Notes: generated by a model from the letters alone, not told the origin. Positions 17,476 to 26,970 are shown, counted from the stretch's first letter. The stretch is 64,000 nucleotides of DNA from Coleofasciculus sp. FACHB-1120 (GCF_014698845.1 NZ_JACJTV010000001.1:310001-374000); one strand, 5' to 3'. Made by a program: numbers and translations.

Positions 17476-18795
17476 CTACATAAAATCGCGGGGGTCGGTT
17501 ACATATCCAGTCAACGCCGAAGCCGCAGCCGTATAAGGCGAAGCTAGATAAATCCCCGCCTCTTTATTCCCCATCCGACCGGGGAAATTGCGGTTAGTCG
17601 TAGAAACGCAAATTTCCGGCTCATTCAGACGCCCGAAAGTATCCTTGGGGCCACCCAAACAAGCCGCGCAGGAAGGTGCAGCAGGCTCAATGCAACCAGC
17701 CGCCAAGAAAATCTCAGACAAAGTTTGGCCTTCGTACTTCTGCGTGAACAAGTCTTCGTAGACTTTCTGCGTTGCCGGTACTAAATAAGTAGGAACCTTC
17801 ACCTGCTGTCCTTTAAGAATGCGGGCAGCGTACATAAAATCTGAAGTTTTGCCGCCAGTGCAAGAACCGATATAAACTCGGTCAATCTTGACATCCCGAC
17901 ATTCCCGCGCCAAAGCACGATTGTCTGGCGAATGGGGCTTCGCGACAACCGGCTCTAATTTGGAGACATCATAATGCCGATCTGAGTAGAAACGAGCGTC
18001 AGCATCCGTATAAACTGGCTCAAAAGGCTTATCCGTCCGGGCGCGGACGTACTCAAACGTCGTCTCATCCGGGGCGACAGTGCCATTTTTGCCACCCGCC
18101 TCAATCGCCATATTACACAGCGTCATCCGGTCTTCCATCGACAGACCGTTAATGGTAGTACCGGAAAATTCCAGCGCCCGATAGGTAGCTCCAGCAACCC
18201 CAATATCTCCAATGATTTGTAAGATCAGGTCTTTCGCCAACAGGTAATTCGGCATTTCGCCCTCGAAGACAAAGCGCATCGTCGCCGGGACTTTGATTAG
18301 CAGCTTGCCGGTTCCCATAATGAAGCCAGCGTCTGTGTTGCCGATGCCGGTGGCGAACTGACCAAAAGCGCCCGCGTTGCAGGTGTGGGAATCGGTACCA
18401 AACAGCACTTCCCCCGGACGGGTGTGACCTTCTTGTGCTAGGGCAATGTGACAAACACCTTTGTAATCGGGATTGGCTTTAAAATCGGCTCGGTCGGTGA
18501 TGTCGTAGAAATATTTAATGTCTTGCTCTTTGGCAAAGTCGCGCAGAATATCAACGTTGCGGTTAGCGCGTTCGTCGGCAGTAAAAATGTAATGGTCTGG
18601 AATCAAAACAATCTTTTCTTTGTCCCAGACTTTAGCATCAGCGCCAAATTCACGCTTAAATACCCCGATTGTACCGGGGCCACAAACGTCATGGGTCATT
18701 AACAAATCAACGTTAACCCAAATATTTTCCGTCGGTTCGACAATAGCCCGACCAGAGGCACGAGCCAAGATTTTTTCGGTGAGAGTCATCCCCAT
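17476..18795 (-). CDS. leuC: 3-isopropylmalate dehydratase large subunit (short LeuC/homoaconitase type)
   Basis: A 439-aa aconitase-superfamily large subunit. It has M-T-L-T-E-K-I-L-A at the start, FGTDSHTCNAGAFG, G-S-C-T-G-G-K and P-S-C-A-A-C-L-G-G, the last three carrying the cysteines that bind the [4Fe-4S] cluster. The family isomerises 2-isopropylmalate to 3-isopropylmalate in leucine synthesis. The sequence follows the shorter LeuC/homoaconitase-like class (about 420-440 aa) rather than the roughly 470-aa enterobacterial type, so a related substrate is possible. GGAAGAGGAAA precedes the ATG. No leuD is adjacent. The small-subunit gene must lie elsewhere. Confidence 0.85.
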   Translation of the reverse strand: MGMTLTEKILARASGRAIVEPTENIWVNVDLLMTHDVCGPGTIGVFKREFGADAKVWDKEKIVLIPDHYIFTADERANRNVDILRDFAKEQDIKYFYDITDRADFKANPDYKGVCHIALAQEGHTRPGEVLFGTDSHTCNAGAFGQFATGIGNTDAGFIMGTGKLLIKVPATMRFVFEGEMPNYLLAKDLILQIIGDIGVAGATYRALEFSGTTINGLSMEDRMTLCNMAIEAGGKNGTVAPDETTFEYVRARTDKPFEPVYTDADARFYSDRHYDVSKLEPVVAKPHSPDNRALARECRDVKIDRVYIGSCTGGKTSDFMYAARILKGQQVKVPTYLVPATQKVYEDLFTQKYEGQTLSEIFLAAGCIEPAAPSCAACLGGPKDTFGRLNEPEICVSTTNRNFPGRMGNKEAGIYLASPYTAAASALTGYVTDPRDFM

Positions 18796-19110
18796 AGCTA
18801 TTTTCCTCTTCCTTGCAAAGACGCGATCGCTTTTATTTGATAATGCCTATTTTCTCCAGCCCTCTGTCATTCTATAACAATGTATTTCAGACAACTAATA
18901 CTAATGATAGATGTGGGTCGGATACTTGAAATGTCTTGCTCTCAACATTTCCACGTTTTTCACCGCTCAAATTTATTAGGCAAAATTTAAAATAAGGGTT
19001 CAACGTTCTGAAGATAAATATGAATATTAAAAACGCTTGTAGATTCATCAATTTACATTTAAAGAACTAAATATTAATCAATGATTTTTCTGACGTTGCG
19101 AGTAAGGAAT

Positions 19111-19239
19111 AATGGGTAATTGGTATAGGTAAAAACTTTTCAGTTCTAGAGACGCGATTATCGCGTCTAAATTTTGAATTCAAGAGCTTGCTTTCTTCAA
19201 TTCAAAACACTCATTACCCATTACCCATTAACCATTACC
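19111..19239 (-). repeat. Heptamer array at the ndhE stop codon plus downstream hairpins
   Basis: On the coding (minus) strand, four heptamers GGTAATG, GTTAATG, GGTAATG, GGTAATG fill 19239-19212, the first supplying the TAA stop of ndhE. Downstream, AGACGCGA (19150-19157) pairs with TCGCGTCT (19161-19168), a likely terminator. AATGGGTAAT at 19111-19120 can pair back with the heptamers. The remaining gap to leuC (18796-19110) is featureless and AT-rich. Confidence 0.75.
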
Positions 19240-19546
19240 ACTTCAACAGATTAAACTGCTCCATGTCCACCGTCTCGCGGTTGCGATAGATTGATAGCAC
19301 AATCGCCAAACCCACAGCGGCTTCAGCGGCTGCAACAGTAATCACAAAGACAGAAAAAACCTGACCTTTAATTTCTTGAGGATCGAGGAAATTAGAAAAA
19401 GCCATTAAATTCAGGTTTACAGAATTCAGCAGCAATTCAATCGACATCAGCACGCGAACAGCATTACGGCTGGTAATCAAGCCATAGATACCGATGCAGA
19501 AGAGGGCAGCGGCTAGCAGTAGAAAATACTGAAGTTCTAAGTGCAT
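19235..19546 (-). CDS. ndhE: NAD(P)H-quinone oxidoreductase subunit 4L
   Basis: A 103-aa membrane subunit of NDH-1, homologous to NuoK, with three transmembrane helices (about 4-24, 29-50, 62-87). It contains the conserved helix-2 acidic residue in [12 protein letters not shown] and the second in [10 protein letters not shown], both linked to proton translocation in NuoK. Last gene of ndhA-ndhI-ndhG-ndhE, 15 bases after ndhG. Confidence 0.96.
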   Translation of the reverse strand: MHLELQYFLLLAAALFCIGIYGLITSRNAVRVLMSIELLLNSVNLNLMAFSNFLDPQEIKGQVFSVFVITVAAAEAAVGLAIVLSIYRNRETVDMEQFNLLKW

Positions 19547-19561
19547 GAGTTTTCTTGGTTT

Positions 19562-20194
19562 CTAGGTGTTGGTATCTGCGGGGAGTTTACCGCTTTCGGA
19601 GCCGACCGTCAAAAGTTCGCGAGGACGTTCCGGCAACGTTAACGAGGTTGGTTGAGTTAGCTGAGGTGAAATTTCTTCTGGAATATACTCACGACGTGCC
19701 AGAACAATTGCGCCTACCATTGCCATCAACAACAACACAGATGCCAACTCAAAAGGTAGCAAAAAGTCACTGAAGAAATGCAGACCAATCTGCACAATGC
19801 TACTTTCAATGGGAGTGGTCAAGACCGCTAAAGTCCAGGGAGTTCTGATCACCATCGTACCCAGAAGCCCAAACAAGCCGATACAGACCAAAGCCGTTGA
19901 TGCTTGCCGAATCCAGCGATTGCGAATGGGTGCAAAATCTTCCCGCTTGTTTACCAGCATGATGGCAAACAAAATCAGGACGTTAATCGCTCCAACATAA
20001 ATGAGAACCTGCGCCGCCGCTACAAAGTCTGCATTGAGAAGAAGATACAGCCCAGCGATGCTAACAAAAACTCCACCCAGTAAGAAGGCTGAGTAGACAA
20101 TATTAGAAAACAGCACCACTCCTAAAGCTGAGCCAATCATCATCAGCGACAGCAGGCCAAACGAAACAATCTGAACGCCTTCAGCTAGATTCAT
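19562..20194 (-). CDS. ndhG: NAD(P)H-quinone oxidoreductase subunit 6
   Basis: A 210-aa membrane subunit of NDH-1, homologous to NuoJ. Five hydrophobic segments are visible (about 8-26, 30-50, 58-82, 95-112, 148-168), with the NuoJ-type motif Y-V-G-A-I-N-V-L-I-L-F-A-I-M-L-V in helix 3. The last 40 residues are a soluble tail as in other cyanobacterial NdhG. It sits between ndhI and ndhE on the same strand. The 92-base gap to ndhI holds a long hairpin-forming repeat. Confidence 0.95.
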   Translation of the reverse strand: MNLAEGVQIVSFGLLSLMMIGSALGVVLFSNIVYSAFLLGGVFVSIAGLYLLLNADFVAAAQVLIYVGAINVLILFAIMLVNKREDFAPIRNRWIRQASTALVCIGLFGLLGTMVIRTPWTLAVLTTPIESSIVQIGLHFFSDFLLPFELASVLLLMAMVGAIVLARREYIPEEISPQLTQPTSLTLPERPRELLTVGSESGKLPADTNT

Positions 20195-20230
20195 TTTTGT
20201 CCTTTGTCAGTAGTCAATAGTTCATGCGTC

Positions 20231-20281
20231 ATTAGTCATTCATCATTAGTTTTTTCGGGTAACTAATAACGAATGACTAAT
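20231..20281. repeat. Long inverted repeat in the ndhI-ndhG spacer
   Basis: Two 21-base arms, 20231-20251 and 20261-20281, match at 19 of 21 positions and enclose a 9-base loop TTTTCGGGT. The arms are themselves built of ATTAGTC/ATTCATC-like heptamers. On the transcribed strand this gives a stable hairpin inside the operon. Confidence 0.75.
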
Positions 20282-20286
20282 CACTT

Positions 20287-20871
20287 TTATTTTTCCGTTT
20301 GTTCCAGAATTTCATCTGGAAGCTGACCGGGGCGACGGGAACCTTCTGGCAGGTCGTGCGGGTCCATGACTCCCTTTGGCAGGTAGACAAGTTCGCGCAG
20401 CGGCGTCACCATTGGGTCTTGCGTGACCTTGTACGGCAAGCGACCCAGTGCCACGTTGTCAAAATTCAATTCGTGACGGTCGTAGGTGCTAAGCTCGTAC
20501 TCTTCGGTCATTGACAGGCAATTGGTTGGGCAGTATTCCACGCAGTTGCCGCAAAAGATACAAACTCCGAAGTCGATGCTGTAGTGCTTGAGGAGTTTCT
20601 TTTTGCTTGCTTTGTCAAACTCCCAATCCACTACTGGCAGGTTGATGGGACAAACCCGCACGCAGACTTCGCAAGAAATGCACTTATCAAATTCAAAGTG
20701 AATTCGACCCCGGAAACGCTCGGAAGGAATGAGTTTTTCGTAGGGGTACTGCACTGTAATCGGACGCCGCCGCATATGGTCGAAGGTTACAGACAACCCT
20801 TGACCAATATATCGAGCCGCTTGAACGGTTTCTTTGGCGTAATCGCCAACTTGTTTAAGGAACTTAAGCAT
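20287..20871 (-). CDS. ndhI: NAD(P)H-quinone oxidoreductase subunit I
   Basis: A 194-aa peripheral subunit homologous to NuoI/TYKY, carrying two [4Fe-4S] clusters that pass electrons towards plastoquinone. Both ferredoxin motifs are complete: [12 protein letters not shown] and [12 protein letters not shown]. The N-terminal [18 protein letters not shown] is the family's membrane-facing helix. In cyanobacterial NDH-1 the electron donor is ferredoxin rather than NADH. Downstream of ndhA across a 94-base gap containing heptamer repeats. Confidence 0.97.
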   Translation of the reverse strand: MLKFLKQVGDYAKETVQAARYIGQGLSVTFDHMRRRPITVQYPYEKLIPSERFRGRIHFEFDKCISCEVCVRVCPINLPVVDWEFDKASKKKLLKHYSIDFGVCIFCGNCVEYCPTNCLSMTEEYELSTYDRHELNFDNVALGRLPYKVTQDPMVTPLRELVYLPKGVMDPHDLPEGSRRPGQLPDEILEQTEK

Positions 20872-20942
20872 TGTTCTGTGTCTCTCTCTGATTAGAGAAT
20901 CGGTTATTGGTGATTGTGGAAAAGGTAATTTTTACCACGATT

Positions 20943-20970
20943 TATTACCGATTACCGATTACCAATTACC
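20943..20970 (-). repeat. GGTAATN heptamer array at the ndhA stop codon
   Basis: On the coding strand the run is GGTAATT, GGTAATC, GGTAATC, GGTAATA, four heptamers, the first of which includes the TAA stop codon of ndhA (20968-20966). An imperfect inverted copy of the same motif lies at about 20890-20930, and GGTAATTTTTACC in between is a small hairpin. Confidence 0.85.
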
Positions 20971-22084
20971 CGCCAAAAGCAACGGGAAATGCTAATTTTA
21001 GTGCTGCGGTCAGTAGCAGGTTGACTAAAGACACTGGGAGCAGAAACTTCCACCCTAAATCGAGCAGTTGGTCAATGCGAACCCGTGGTACAGTCCAACG
21101 CAGCAGAACCGCTATGAAAACGAGGAAGTAGGCTTTTAGGAGGGTCATGGTGATCCCCAGTGATGCATCAATCACCTGCAACCAGGGACTGGTTTCATTA
21201 ACTCCTAGCCAGCTGCCTAACATTGAGAGGGGAATGGGAAATTCCCATCCGCCTAGATACAAGATTGCAACTAGCAGGGCGGAGAGGACAAGGTTGACGT
21301 AAGAGCCGATATAAAATAGACCGAATTTCATTCCGGCGTATTCGGTCTGATAACCGGCAACCAGTTCTTCTTCTGCTTCTGGCAGGTCAAAGGGAAGTCG
21401 TTCGCATTCTGCCAAAGCGGCAATCCAAAAGATGAGGAAACCTACGGGTTGCCGCCAGACGTTCCAGCTGAGGATGCCATAGCCAGATTGATGTTCTACG
21501 ATGTCGATAGTGCTAAGACTGTTGGACATCATTGCGATCGCAAGTACCGAAAGCGCTAGGGGAATTTCGTAACTAATCGACTGCGCTGCCGCCCTTAAAC
21601 CCCCTAGTAGGGAATACTTGTTGTTTGAAGAATAGCCGGACATCAGCAAGCCAATCGGCTGAATGCTGGAGAGGGCAATCCACAAAAAGACGCCCATTCC
21701 GACGTTAGAGATTATCAGGTTTTGCCCAAACGGCACGATCAGGAAGGACAAAAACACTGGGATGACGACGATGATTGGGCCTAGCGTGAATAGCAAGCGG
21801 TCGGTCTTGGCTGGGACAATATCTTCTTTGAAAACCAGCTTTAGACCATCGGCGACCGGCTGCAAAACACCCAGTGGTCCGGCGAATTCTGGCCCAATTC
21901 GCTGCTGAGCTGCCGCAGAAATCTTCCGCTCCAGCCAGACGACCACTAGCACCCCTACGGTAGCACCAATAATCATCAGAAACATCGGCAGCGGCATCCA
22001 AACGGCTTTGGCGGCACCTGCTGGGATGCCCAGATCCCTGAGGGATTGGATAAAAGTTCCTTGTAGGTCAATACCTGGGTTCAT
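20966..22084 (-). CDS. ndhA: NAD(P)H-quinone oxidoreductase subunit 1
   Basis: A 372-aa integral membrane subunit homologous to NuoH, with about eight transmembrane helices. It forms the quinone-access channel between the membrane arm and the peripheral arm. Typical segments: [37 protein letters not shown] and [20 protein letters not shown]. First gene of the ndhA-I-G-E set. Confidence 0.97.
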   Translation of the reverse strand: MNPGIDLQGTFIQSLRDLGIPAGAAKAVWMPLPMFLMIIGATVGVLVVVWLERKISAAAQQRIGPEFAGPLGVLQPVADGLKLVFKEDIVPAKTDRLLFTLGPIIVVIPVFLSFLIVPFGQNLIISNVGMGVFLWIALSSIQPIGLLMSGYSSNNKYSLLGGLRAAAQSISYEIPLALSVLAIAMMSNSLSTIDIVEHQSGYGILSWNVWRQPVGFLIFWIAALAECERLPFDLPEAEEELVAGYQTEYAGMKFGLFYIGSYVNLVLSALLVAILYLGGWEFPIPLSMLGSWLGVNETSPWLQVIDASLGITMTLLKAYFLVFIAVLLRWTVPRVRIDQLLDLGWKFLLPVSLVNLLLTAALKLAFPVAFGG

Positions 22085-22316
22085 GTTTCCCGAACGAAGT
22101 AATTACTAGGACAATTCGAGACAAGATGTATCGAATCAATCTATCTGTTCTTTTGTGAAGATTTTTTTCAGCTACACAGCCTAGTATATCGTTGGAGCGC
22201 ATCCAGCCCAGCGCCGCAAATAAGAAATTCTACTTATCCTTAAGTTAAAGTTTTCTGTGGTCAGAAAGAGGGGAGGCGCGATCGCGTTGCGCCGACAAGT
22301 CGGTTTGCTCGTGTAA

Positions 22317-23150
22317 TTATGACTGATGCTCCTCTAACCAGACGGCTAAATCCGTTGGTGCCGTGAAATCCAATAGCGCCTCACCCAATTCCTCTAATTG
22401 AGCAATGGGTAACTGCTGAATCCGCACTTGCATCTGTTGGTCAACGGCACCCAGACGCCGCGCCAGCTGACGCACGATCAGCGATAGTGCCTCTTCTTTC
22501 TTTCCTTCTCGTCGTCCTTTTTGGATGATGCTTTGATAGGTTACGGATTCTTGCATAACTTCCTCTCTCAAGAATTGGCGAATTAAATTCTCGCTAAATC
22601 GCAAACCAGCCAGCACCTCGACACAAGCCGCAAGATTCCCCCGCTGCTCTGGTTCTTCGATCATATCGATCTGGGCTACGACTTGCTCCAATAAGTCATT
22701 GGGGGTATTGCTTTTAGCTAAAGTTGCGAATGGCAATAGTGCAGGGTTTGCCAGTAGTGGCGCTGGTTCTTGCTCCCAAAGACGGATGACTCGGTATCGA
22801 TGCCTGGTGTTTGTTGCAGCGAACTGCTCAATAAAGACGGCTTCTGAGGTGGTGGACTTTAAAAAAATCACGACTTGCACAATTGGACAGCGATACTGGC
22901 GATACAGTCGCACCCAGTAATCCAGCATTCTAAATGGCAGCGGGGGATCGGATGCTGGCAGGGTTTGAAATTCTATGTGCAAGATCCGATTGCCAGTTTG
23001 CAGCAGAGTGAGAGAATCGGCGCGAATCGGTTCGGCGCTCAGTTCAGTTTTGAGTACCTGAATGTCGGTAGCTTCATCTGAGAGTAGCCAGCTTACAAAC
23101 TCAGATGGGTATTCTTCTGCAAGGTATTTGCAAATGTTGTCGTAATCCAA
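22317..23150 (-). CDS. Rpn family nuclease/putative transposase with DUF4351
   Basis: A 277-aa protein of the Rpn (YhgA-like) family, PD-(D/E)XK nucleases that promote recombination in E. coli. The catalytic pattern is visible as Asp45 in R-A-D-S-L and Glu60-x-Gln62 in H-I-E-F-Q-T. The C-terminal 60 residues fit DUF4351 (L-A-R-R-L-G ... I-Q-Q-L-P-I-A-Q-L-E-E-L-G-E-A-L-L-D-F), common on cyanobacterial members. The start codon appears to be TTG at 23150 (family start M-D-Y-D-N-I-C-K-Y-L); no ribosome site is evident. These genes are multi-copy in large cyanobacterial genomes. It separates gltA from ndhA on the same strand, with 232- and 272-base flanks. Confidence 0.85.
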   Translation of the reverse strand: MDYDNICKYLAEEYPSEFVSWLLSDEATDIQVLKTELSAEPIRADSLTLLQTGNRILHIEFQTLPASDPPLPFRMLDYWVRLYRQYRCPIVQVVIFLKSTTSEAVFIEQFAATNTRHRYRVIRLWEQEPAPLLANPALLPFATLAKSNTPNDLLEQVVAQIDMIEEPEQRGNLAACVEVLAGLRFSENLIRQFLREEVMQESVTYQSIIQKGRREGKKEEALSLIVRQLARRLGAVDQQMQVRIQQLPIAQLEELGEALLDFTAPTDLAVWLEEHQS

Positions 23151-23422
23151 TGGAAAGTATGGAGAAACTACTTGGGATTTTACTAGGTGATAGCGATGGA
23201 GCGATCGCTACCACGCTACCGCGCAAGAACTTCTGAGAAATAGCGATTTATCATCTAGCGCTGGGAATCCTTAAATAGAAGGTGATTTTCTGTCGCGCTT
23301 CACTTCTATTCGTTATGAATCAGCCGAATTTTCGGGAACTTGCAAAGCTTGGAGATGTGAGAGCGATCGCTTCCCCATACAATTTTTGTCGGAAGCGATC
23401 GCATTTTTCGGGTTCTAGATGA

Positions 23423-24559
23423 CTATCGTTGTTCTATCGGAAGGTAGTCAGCTTCGCGGGAACCCTTATAAATTTGGGTCGGACGATAGATGCGGTTTTC
23501 TCCTAACTGTTCCTTCCAGTGAGCTAGCCAACCAGCAACACGAGCGATCGCAAATACGGGTGTAAACAAATCTGTAGGAATGCCCATCTTTCGGTAAACC
23601 AAACCCGAATAGAAATCCACGTTTGGGTAAATTCCTTTTTCGCCTAATTTTTCCTCAAGTGCCCTTTCCAACTCCACAGCGATGTCGTAATACTTATCGT
23701 GACCAAATTTCTCAAACAGTTGTTCTGCCAAGTTTTGGAGAATTGTCGCTCGCGGGTCTTTCACTTTATAGACGCGATGACCAAAGCCCATAATTTTCGC
23801 TTTGCGCTGTAAGGCATCCTCTAGCCACGCACTAACATTTGCCACTGAGCCAATTTCTTCTAACATGGTGATGACTTCTTCATTCGCCCCTCCATGCAAT
23901 GGCCCTGCTAAAGTTCCCACCGCTGAGGCAACGACTGCGTAGGGGTCGGTCAGGGTTGAAGCCGTCACCCGTGCCGAGAAGGTGGAAGCGTTCATCGTAT
24001 GTTCTGCATGAAGCGTCAAGCAGACATCGAAAATCCGCGCCGCCAGGGGGTCGGGTTCTCGCTCGTTCAGCATATACAAGAAGTTAGCTGAATAGTCCAA
24101 GTCATCGCGAGGGCGCACAGGGTCGTTGCCTTTCCGCATCAATTGGAACGCCGCCACCATTGTGGGAATTTTTGCTAAGAGACGCACCACTGCTTCCCGA
24201 ATATAAGCAGGGTTATCTAAAGCGCGACGAGAGTAAAACAAACCCAAAGCAGCGGCAGAAGCTTGCAGCGCATCCATTGGATGCCCGGTTTCCGGAAAAC
24301 ACTTCATCATGTCCCGGATGCGATATTTGATCCGCCGATGATAGCGAATTTCACTTTCAAAGGCCTCAAGTTCTTCCTTCGTGGGGAGCGTACCCCAAAT
24401 TAATAAATACGACGTTTCTAGGAAGGTACTCTTTTCTGCGAGGTCTTCGATGCGAATGCCGCGATATTCCAGTATTCCCTGTTTTCCATCGACATAGCTG
24501 ATACTGGATTGGGCAGCGGGAATGCCTTCTAGACCTGGTTTATACTCGCAGACAGTCAT
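23423..24559 (-). CDS. gltA: Citrate synthase
   Basis: A 378-aa citrate synthase of the short, type I-like bacterial class, condensing acetyl-CoA and oxaloacetate. Signatures: L-E-Y-R-G-I-R-I-E-D-L, the active-site histidine in L-H-A-E-H-T-M-N-A-S-T, G-P-L-H-G-G-A-N-E, and G-F-G-H-R-V-Y-K-V-K-D-P-R with catalytic His and Asp-region residues. Length and motifs are complete. In cyanobacteria it feeds 2-oxoglutarate for nitrogen assimilation. It stands alone with the Rpn gene downstream and sixA upstream on the same strand (94-base gap). Confidence 0.96.
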   Translation of the reverse strand: MTVCEYKPGLEGIPAAQSSISYVDGKQGILEYRGIRIEDLAEKSTFLETSYLLIWGTLPTKEELEAFESEIRYHRRIKYRIRDMMKCFPETGHPMDALQASAAALGLFYSRRALDNPAYIREAVVRLLAKIPTMVAAFQLMRKGNDPVRPRDDLDYSANFLYMLNEREPDPLAARIFDVCLTLHAEHTMNASTFSARVTASTLTDPYAVVASAVGTLAGPLHGGANEEVITMLEEIGSVANVSAWLEDALQRKAKIMGFGHRVYKVKDPRATILQNLAEQLFEKFGHDKYYDIAVELERALEEKLGEKGIYPNVDFYSGLVYRKMGIPTDLFTPVFAIARVAGWLAHWKEQLGENRIYRPTQIYKGSREADYLPIEQR

Positions 24560-24653
24560 GTTGCTACGGATTGGGTGAGGGGAACATACTCAAGTTACCT
24601 TACCAGAAACAGTTTTTGTAGTCGCTAGTTTTACCAGAATTTCTAAACGGGGA

Positions 24654-25145
24654 TTACAACAGCCACTTGGGTGAGGAAAGCAAAAACATCTGGCTATGAC
24701 CCACGGGAGACTGAGTTTCTGGAAGGCTTAATCCAATCATGCCTGCTTTTTTCAGAATTAGGGCTTCTTGGGTATCGCCCCACACCAAAATTTCTGCCCA
24801 ATTTCCCAAGTTAGGTTGATGACCTACCAGGGCTAATTCAGATCCGCCCGATCGCCGCCATTGCTCTAACCATCTCAGCCAAGCTTGGATGCCACCCCCA
24901 GGAGCCAGGTCGATTGATTCTTCTAGGTGGGAACACAAACCGGCTGCGACGAGAATTTTGGCGGTTTGGCGTGCCCTCACCAAAGGACTGGTGAGGATCA
25001 GGTCGAAGCGCACACCGATTTCATCCAGTCGTTTTGCTACTTTAACGGTTTTCTTGCGTCCCTCTTGGGTCAGTGATCGCGCTTCATCTTTGGCATCCTC
25101 AGATAGCTCGGCGGCGATTCCGTGGCGGATCAAATAAAGTTTCAT
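24654..25145 (-). CDS. sixA: Phosphohistidine phosphatase SixA
   Basis: A 163-aa histidine-phosphatase-superfamily enzyme. The catalytic RHG motif is residues 7-9 with His8 as the phospho-acceptor, and the second catalytic His109 is in L-V-G-H-Q-P-N-L. L-I-L-T-S-P-L-V-R-A-R-Q-T-A is the conserved middle motif. SixA enzymes dephosphorylate phosphohistidine, in E. coli acting on ArcB or the nitrogen PTS protein; the cyanobacterial substrate is unknown. It lies 56 bases downstream of the DHH phosphoesterase gene, so co-transcription is likely. Confidence 0.9.
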   Translation of the reverse strand: MKLYLIRHGIAAELSEDAKDEARSLTQEGRKKTVKVAKRLDEIGVRFDLILTSPLVRARQTAKILVAAGLCSHLEESIDLAPGGGIQAWLRWLEQWRRSGGSELALVGHQPNLGNWAEILVWGDTQEALILKKAGMIGLSLPETQSPVGHSQMFLLSSPKWLL

Positions 25146-25201
25146 GGGTTAATTGCTGATGGACGAAGGGAAGAGTTGCAATTCCATTCTTCCACTCGCT
25201 T

Positions 25202-26494
25202 CTACTCTCCATGAAGCAGATTGTCTTTTGGATTAACCAATCGAAGCAGCTTTTGCTTGATTTGGGTGTCATAAACTTCCCATTTCATCTTGGCGTACTC
25301 GGAATTTTCATTGAAGCCGCCCAAGAATCCCATCGGAATTTCAAAGCCGCCTGCTGAGAGTCGTCCGCCGCCGAAAAAGCGTCCTTGACTGTCTTGCCCA
25401 AAGGCTTCTTTGATAAACTCGTCAGGGTCGAGAGTCAGCTTGCTGGTTCTCAGGGAGCCAATTACAACTTCCAGTTCTTCGTCTTCGTCGTGGACGATTC
25501 CATAGACAACAGCAGTGTGGACGTTTTCTTCTGTTACGAGAAAATCTGCTGCTTGAGGGATGGCATCCCTGTCTTCGTAGCGAAGATAACCGACACCGGC
25601 GATGGAGAAGTTATTTTGCACAGTACGGTTGGTTAGCGATCGCTCGATTACATCCATCACCCGTTTTGAGCGATACGCCTGCAAGACTGCATTCAACAGT
25701 TGGGCGTCATAAAAACGGCTAAGATACCCCGCAGCCAGAAAATCCTCTTCCTGAGCTTGCATCAGCCGGTTGGTATCTGACCTCAGACCATGCATCAATG
25801 CTGTGGCACACTTTACGTGTTCGCTAATACCGCTATCCAGCTTTAGCAACCCTGCTTGGAGGTACTGGGTTAAAATTGTCGCCGTGGCTCGTGTAGAAGG
25901 GCGAATATCCGTAAATTCAGCATTCAGTTCCGTCTGTATACTGTGATGGTCAATCACAACCGTAATCGGGATTCCTGCCTTTTGTACCCAAGGCAGTAAT
26001 TGACAGGTGGTGCCTTGGTTATCAATCAGAACGCAGCCCTGATACACAGAAAAGTCCTTCTCTTTTTCCTTCAGGCACTGGACGCTTAAGCGTTTTGCGG
26101 GTAAACCTGTGAGTTTAACCAAGGCAATATTCTCTTGGTGGCTCAGGGTGCCTGCGTACACAATATCGGATTGGATATTGTACTGTTTGGCAATCAGTTG
26201 ATATGCCCACGCACCCGAAAGAGCATCCGGGTCAGGGAAATCTTGCAGAATTACCAGATGGCGATCGCCCCGGTGACGCTCCAAAGTCCGTCGTAGCGAT
26301 TCCACTATTCTTTCTAGTGGTGGTTCGCTCAACGATCTTGCTGAATAATTACTAGATCCATTCCCTAGGTGTGTGGGAGCTTCCTGTTTTTGTTGAATTT
26401 CAACCACAGATTCCGAATCTGGCTTGGTCTCTAAAGGCTTTGACTCGGCGGCGATTGGAGAACCATTAAGAGGCTTGAGCAAATTAGATGGCAT
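25202..26494 (-). CDS. DHH/DHHA1 family phosphoesterase
   Basis: About 430 aa. The first 60 residues are a low-complexity Pro/Ser/Glu-rich leader. The catalytic DHH domain has L-Q-D-F-P-D-P-D-A-L-S-G-A, C-V-L-I-D-N-Q-G and V-I-D-H-H-S metal-binding motifs, then D-T-N-R, and the C-terminal DHHA1 domain ends F-G-G-G-R-L-S-A-G-G-F-E-I. This is the build of NrnA-like oligoribonuclease/pAp-phosphatases and of c-di-AMP phosphodiesterases without the sensor part; which substrate applies cannot be told. The start at ATG 26494 (MPSNLLKPLNG) is a choice; the open frame runs on upstream to 26611 with no support. The 476-base gap above it otherwise holds only the HNH-gene terminator. Confidence 0.85.
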   Translation of the reverse strand: MPSNLLKPLNGSPIAAESKPLETKPDSESVVEIQQKQEAPTHLGNGSSNYSARSLSEPPLERIVESLRRTLERHRGDRHLVILQDFPDPDALSGAWAYQLIAKQYNIQSDIVYAGTLSHQENIALVKLTGLPAKRLSVQCLKEKEKDFSVYQGCVLIDNQGTTCQLLPWVQKAGIPITVVIDHHSIQTELNAEFTDIRPSTRATATILTQYLQAGLLKLDSGISEHVKCATALMHGLRSDTNRLMQAQEEDFLAAGYLSRFYDAQLLNAVLQAYRSKRVMDVIERSLTNRTVQNNFSIAGVGYLRYEDRDAIPQAADFLVTEENVHTAVVYGIVHDEDEELEVVIGSLRTSKLTLDPDEFIKEAFGQDSQGRFFGGGRLSAGGFEIPMGFLGGFNENSEYAKMKWEVYDTQIKQKLLRLVNPKDNLLHGE

Positions 26495-26932
26495 ATTATG
26501 GATGATGCAGGTGTGCAAGGCTATAAGATTAGTATTCCAGTTGCTGCAACGGTCTCTCTCCTCACGCTTCCTGCCAAATATACGACAGTCAGTCAATCGC
26601 CCAAAGGGCATAAAAAAAGCGCAGTATAGAAACCCTTGTAAATGCTGCGAAAGTTCGCCTCTTTACTGCGAAAACAGGTTTCCAGAGACGCCGTGATTAC
26701 GCTTGTCTTGATATAGATCTACCTATTGATCCGATCTTGACAAAAAAACTGGCAAACGGCACTCCCCCTGTGGTCGCGTTTTCCGGACTTGATCTTTTAC
26801 CCTTTTACCGTTGCGCTCTTGCTCTTTGAGGGGTACCAATTGGCAATAAAGGGTTGAGGAAGGGTACGATGTTCCTCCTCCCCCACCCGTAGGGGCACTC
26901 CCCGTAACCGCCAGTCCCTTGACCAGCCAAAT

Positions 26933-26969
26933 TTTAAAAACCCCCCGCAGTTGATCTAAATGCAGGGGG
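26933..26969 (-). terminator. Rho-independent terminator of the HNH gene
   Basis: On the minus strand a G/C-rich stem with one mismatch (26969-26961 with 26949-26941, loop of 11) is followed at once by a TTTTTAAAAT tract. It starts one base past the HNH stop codon, and its placement and U-tract are textbook. Confidence 0.75.
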
Positions 26970-26970
26970 C

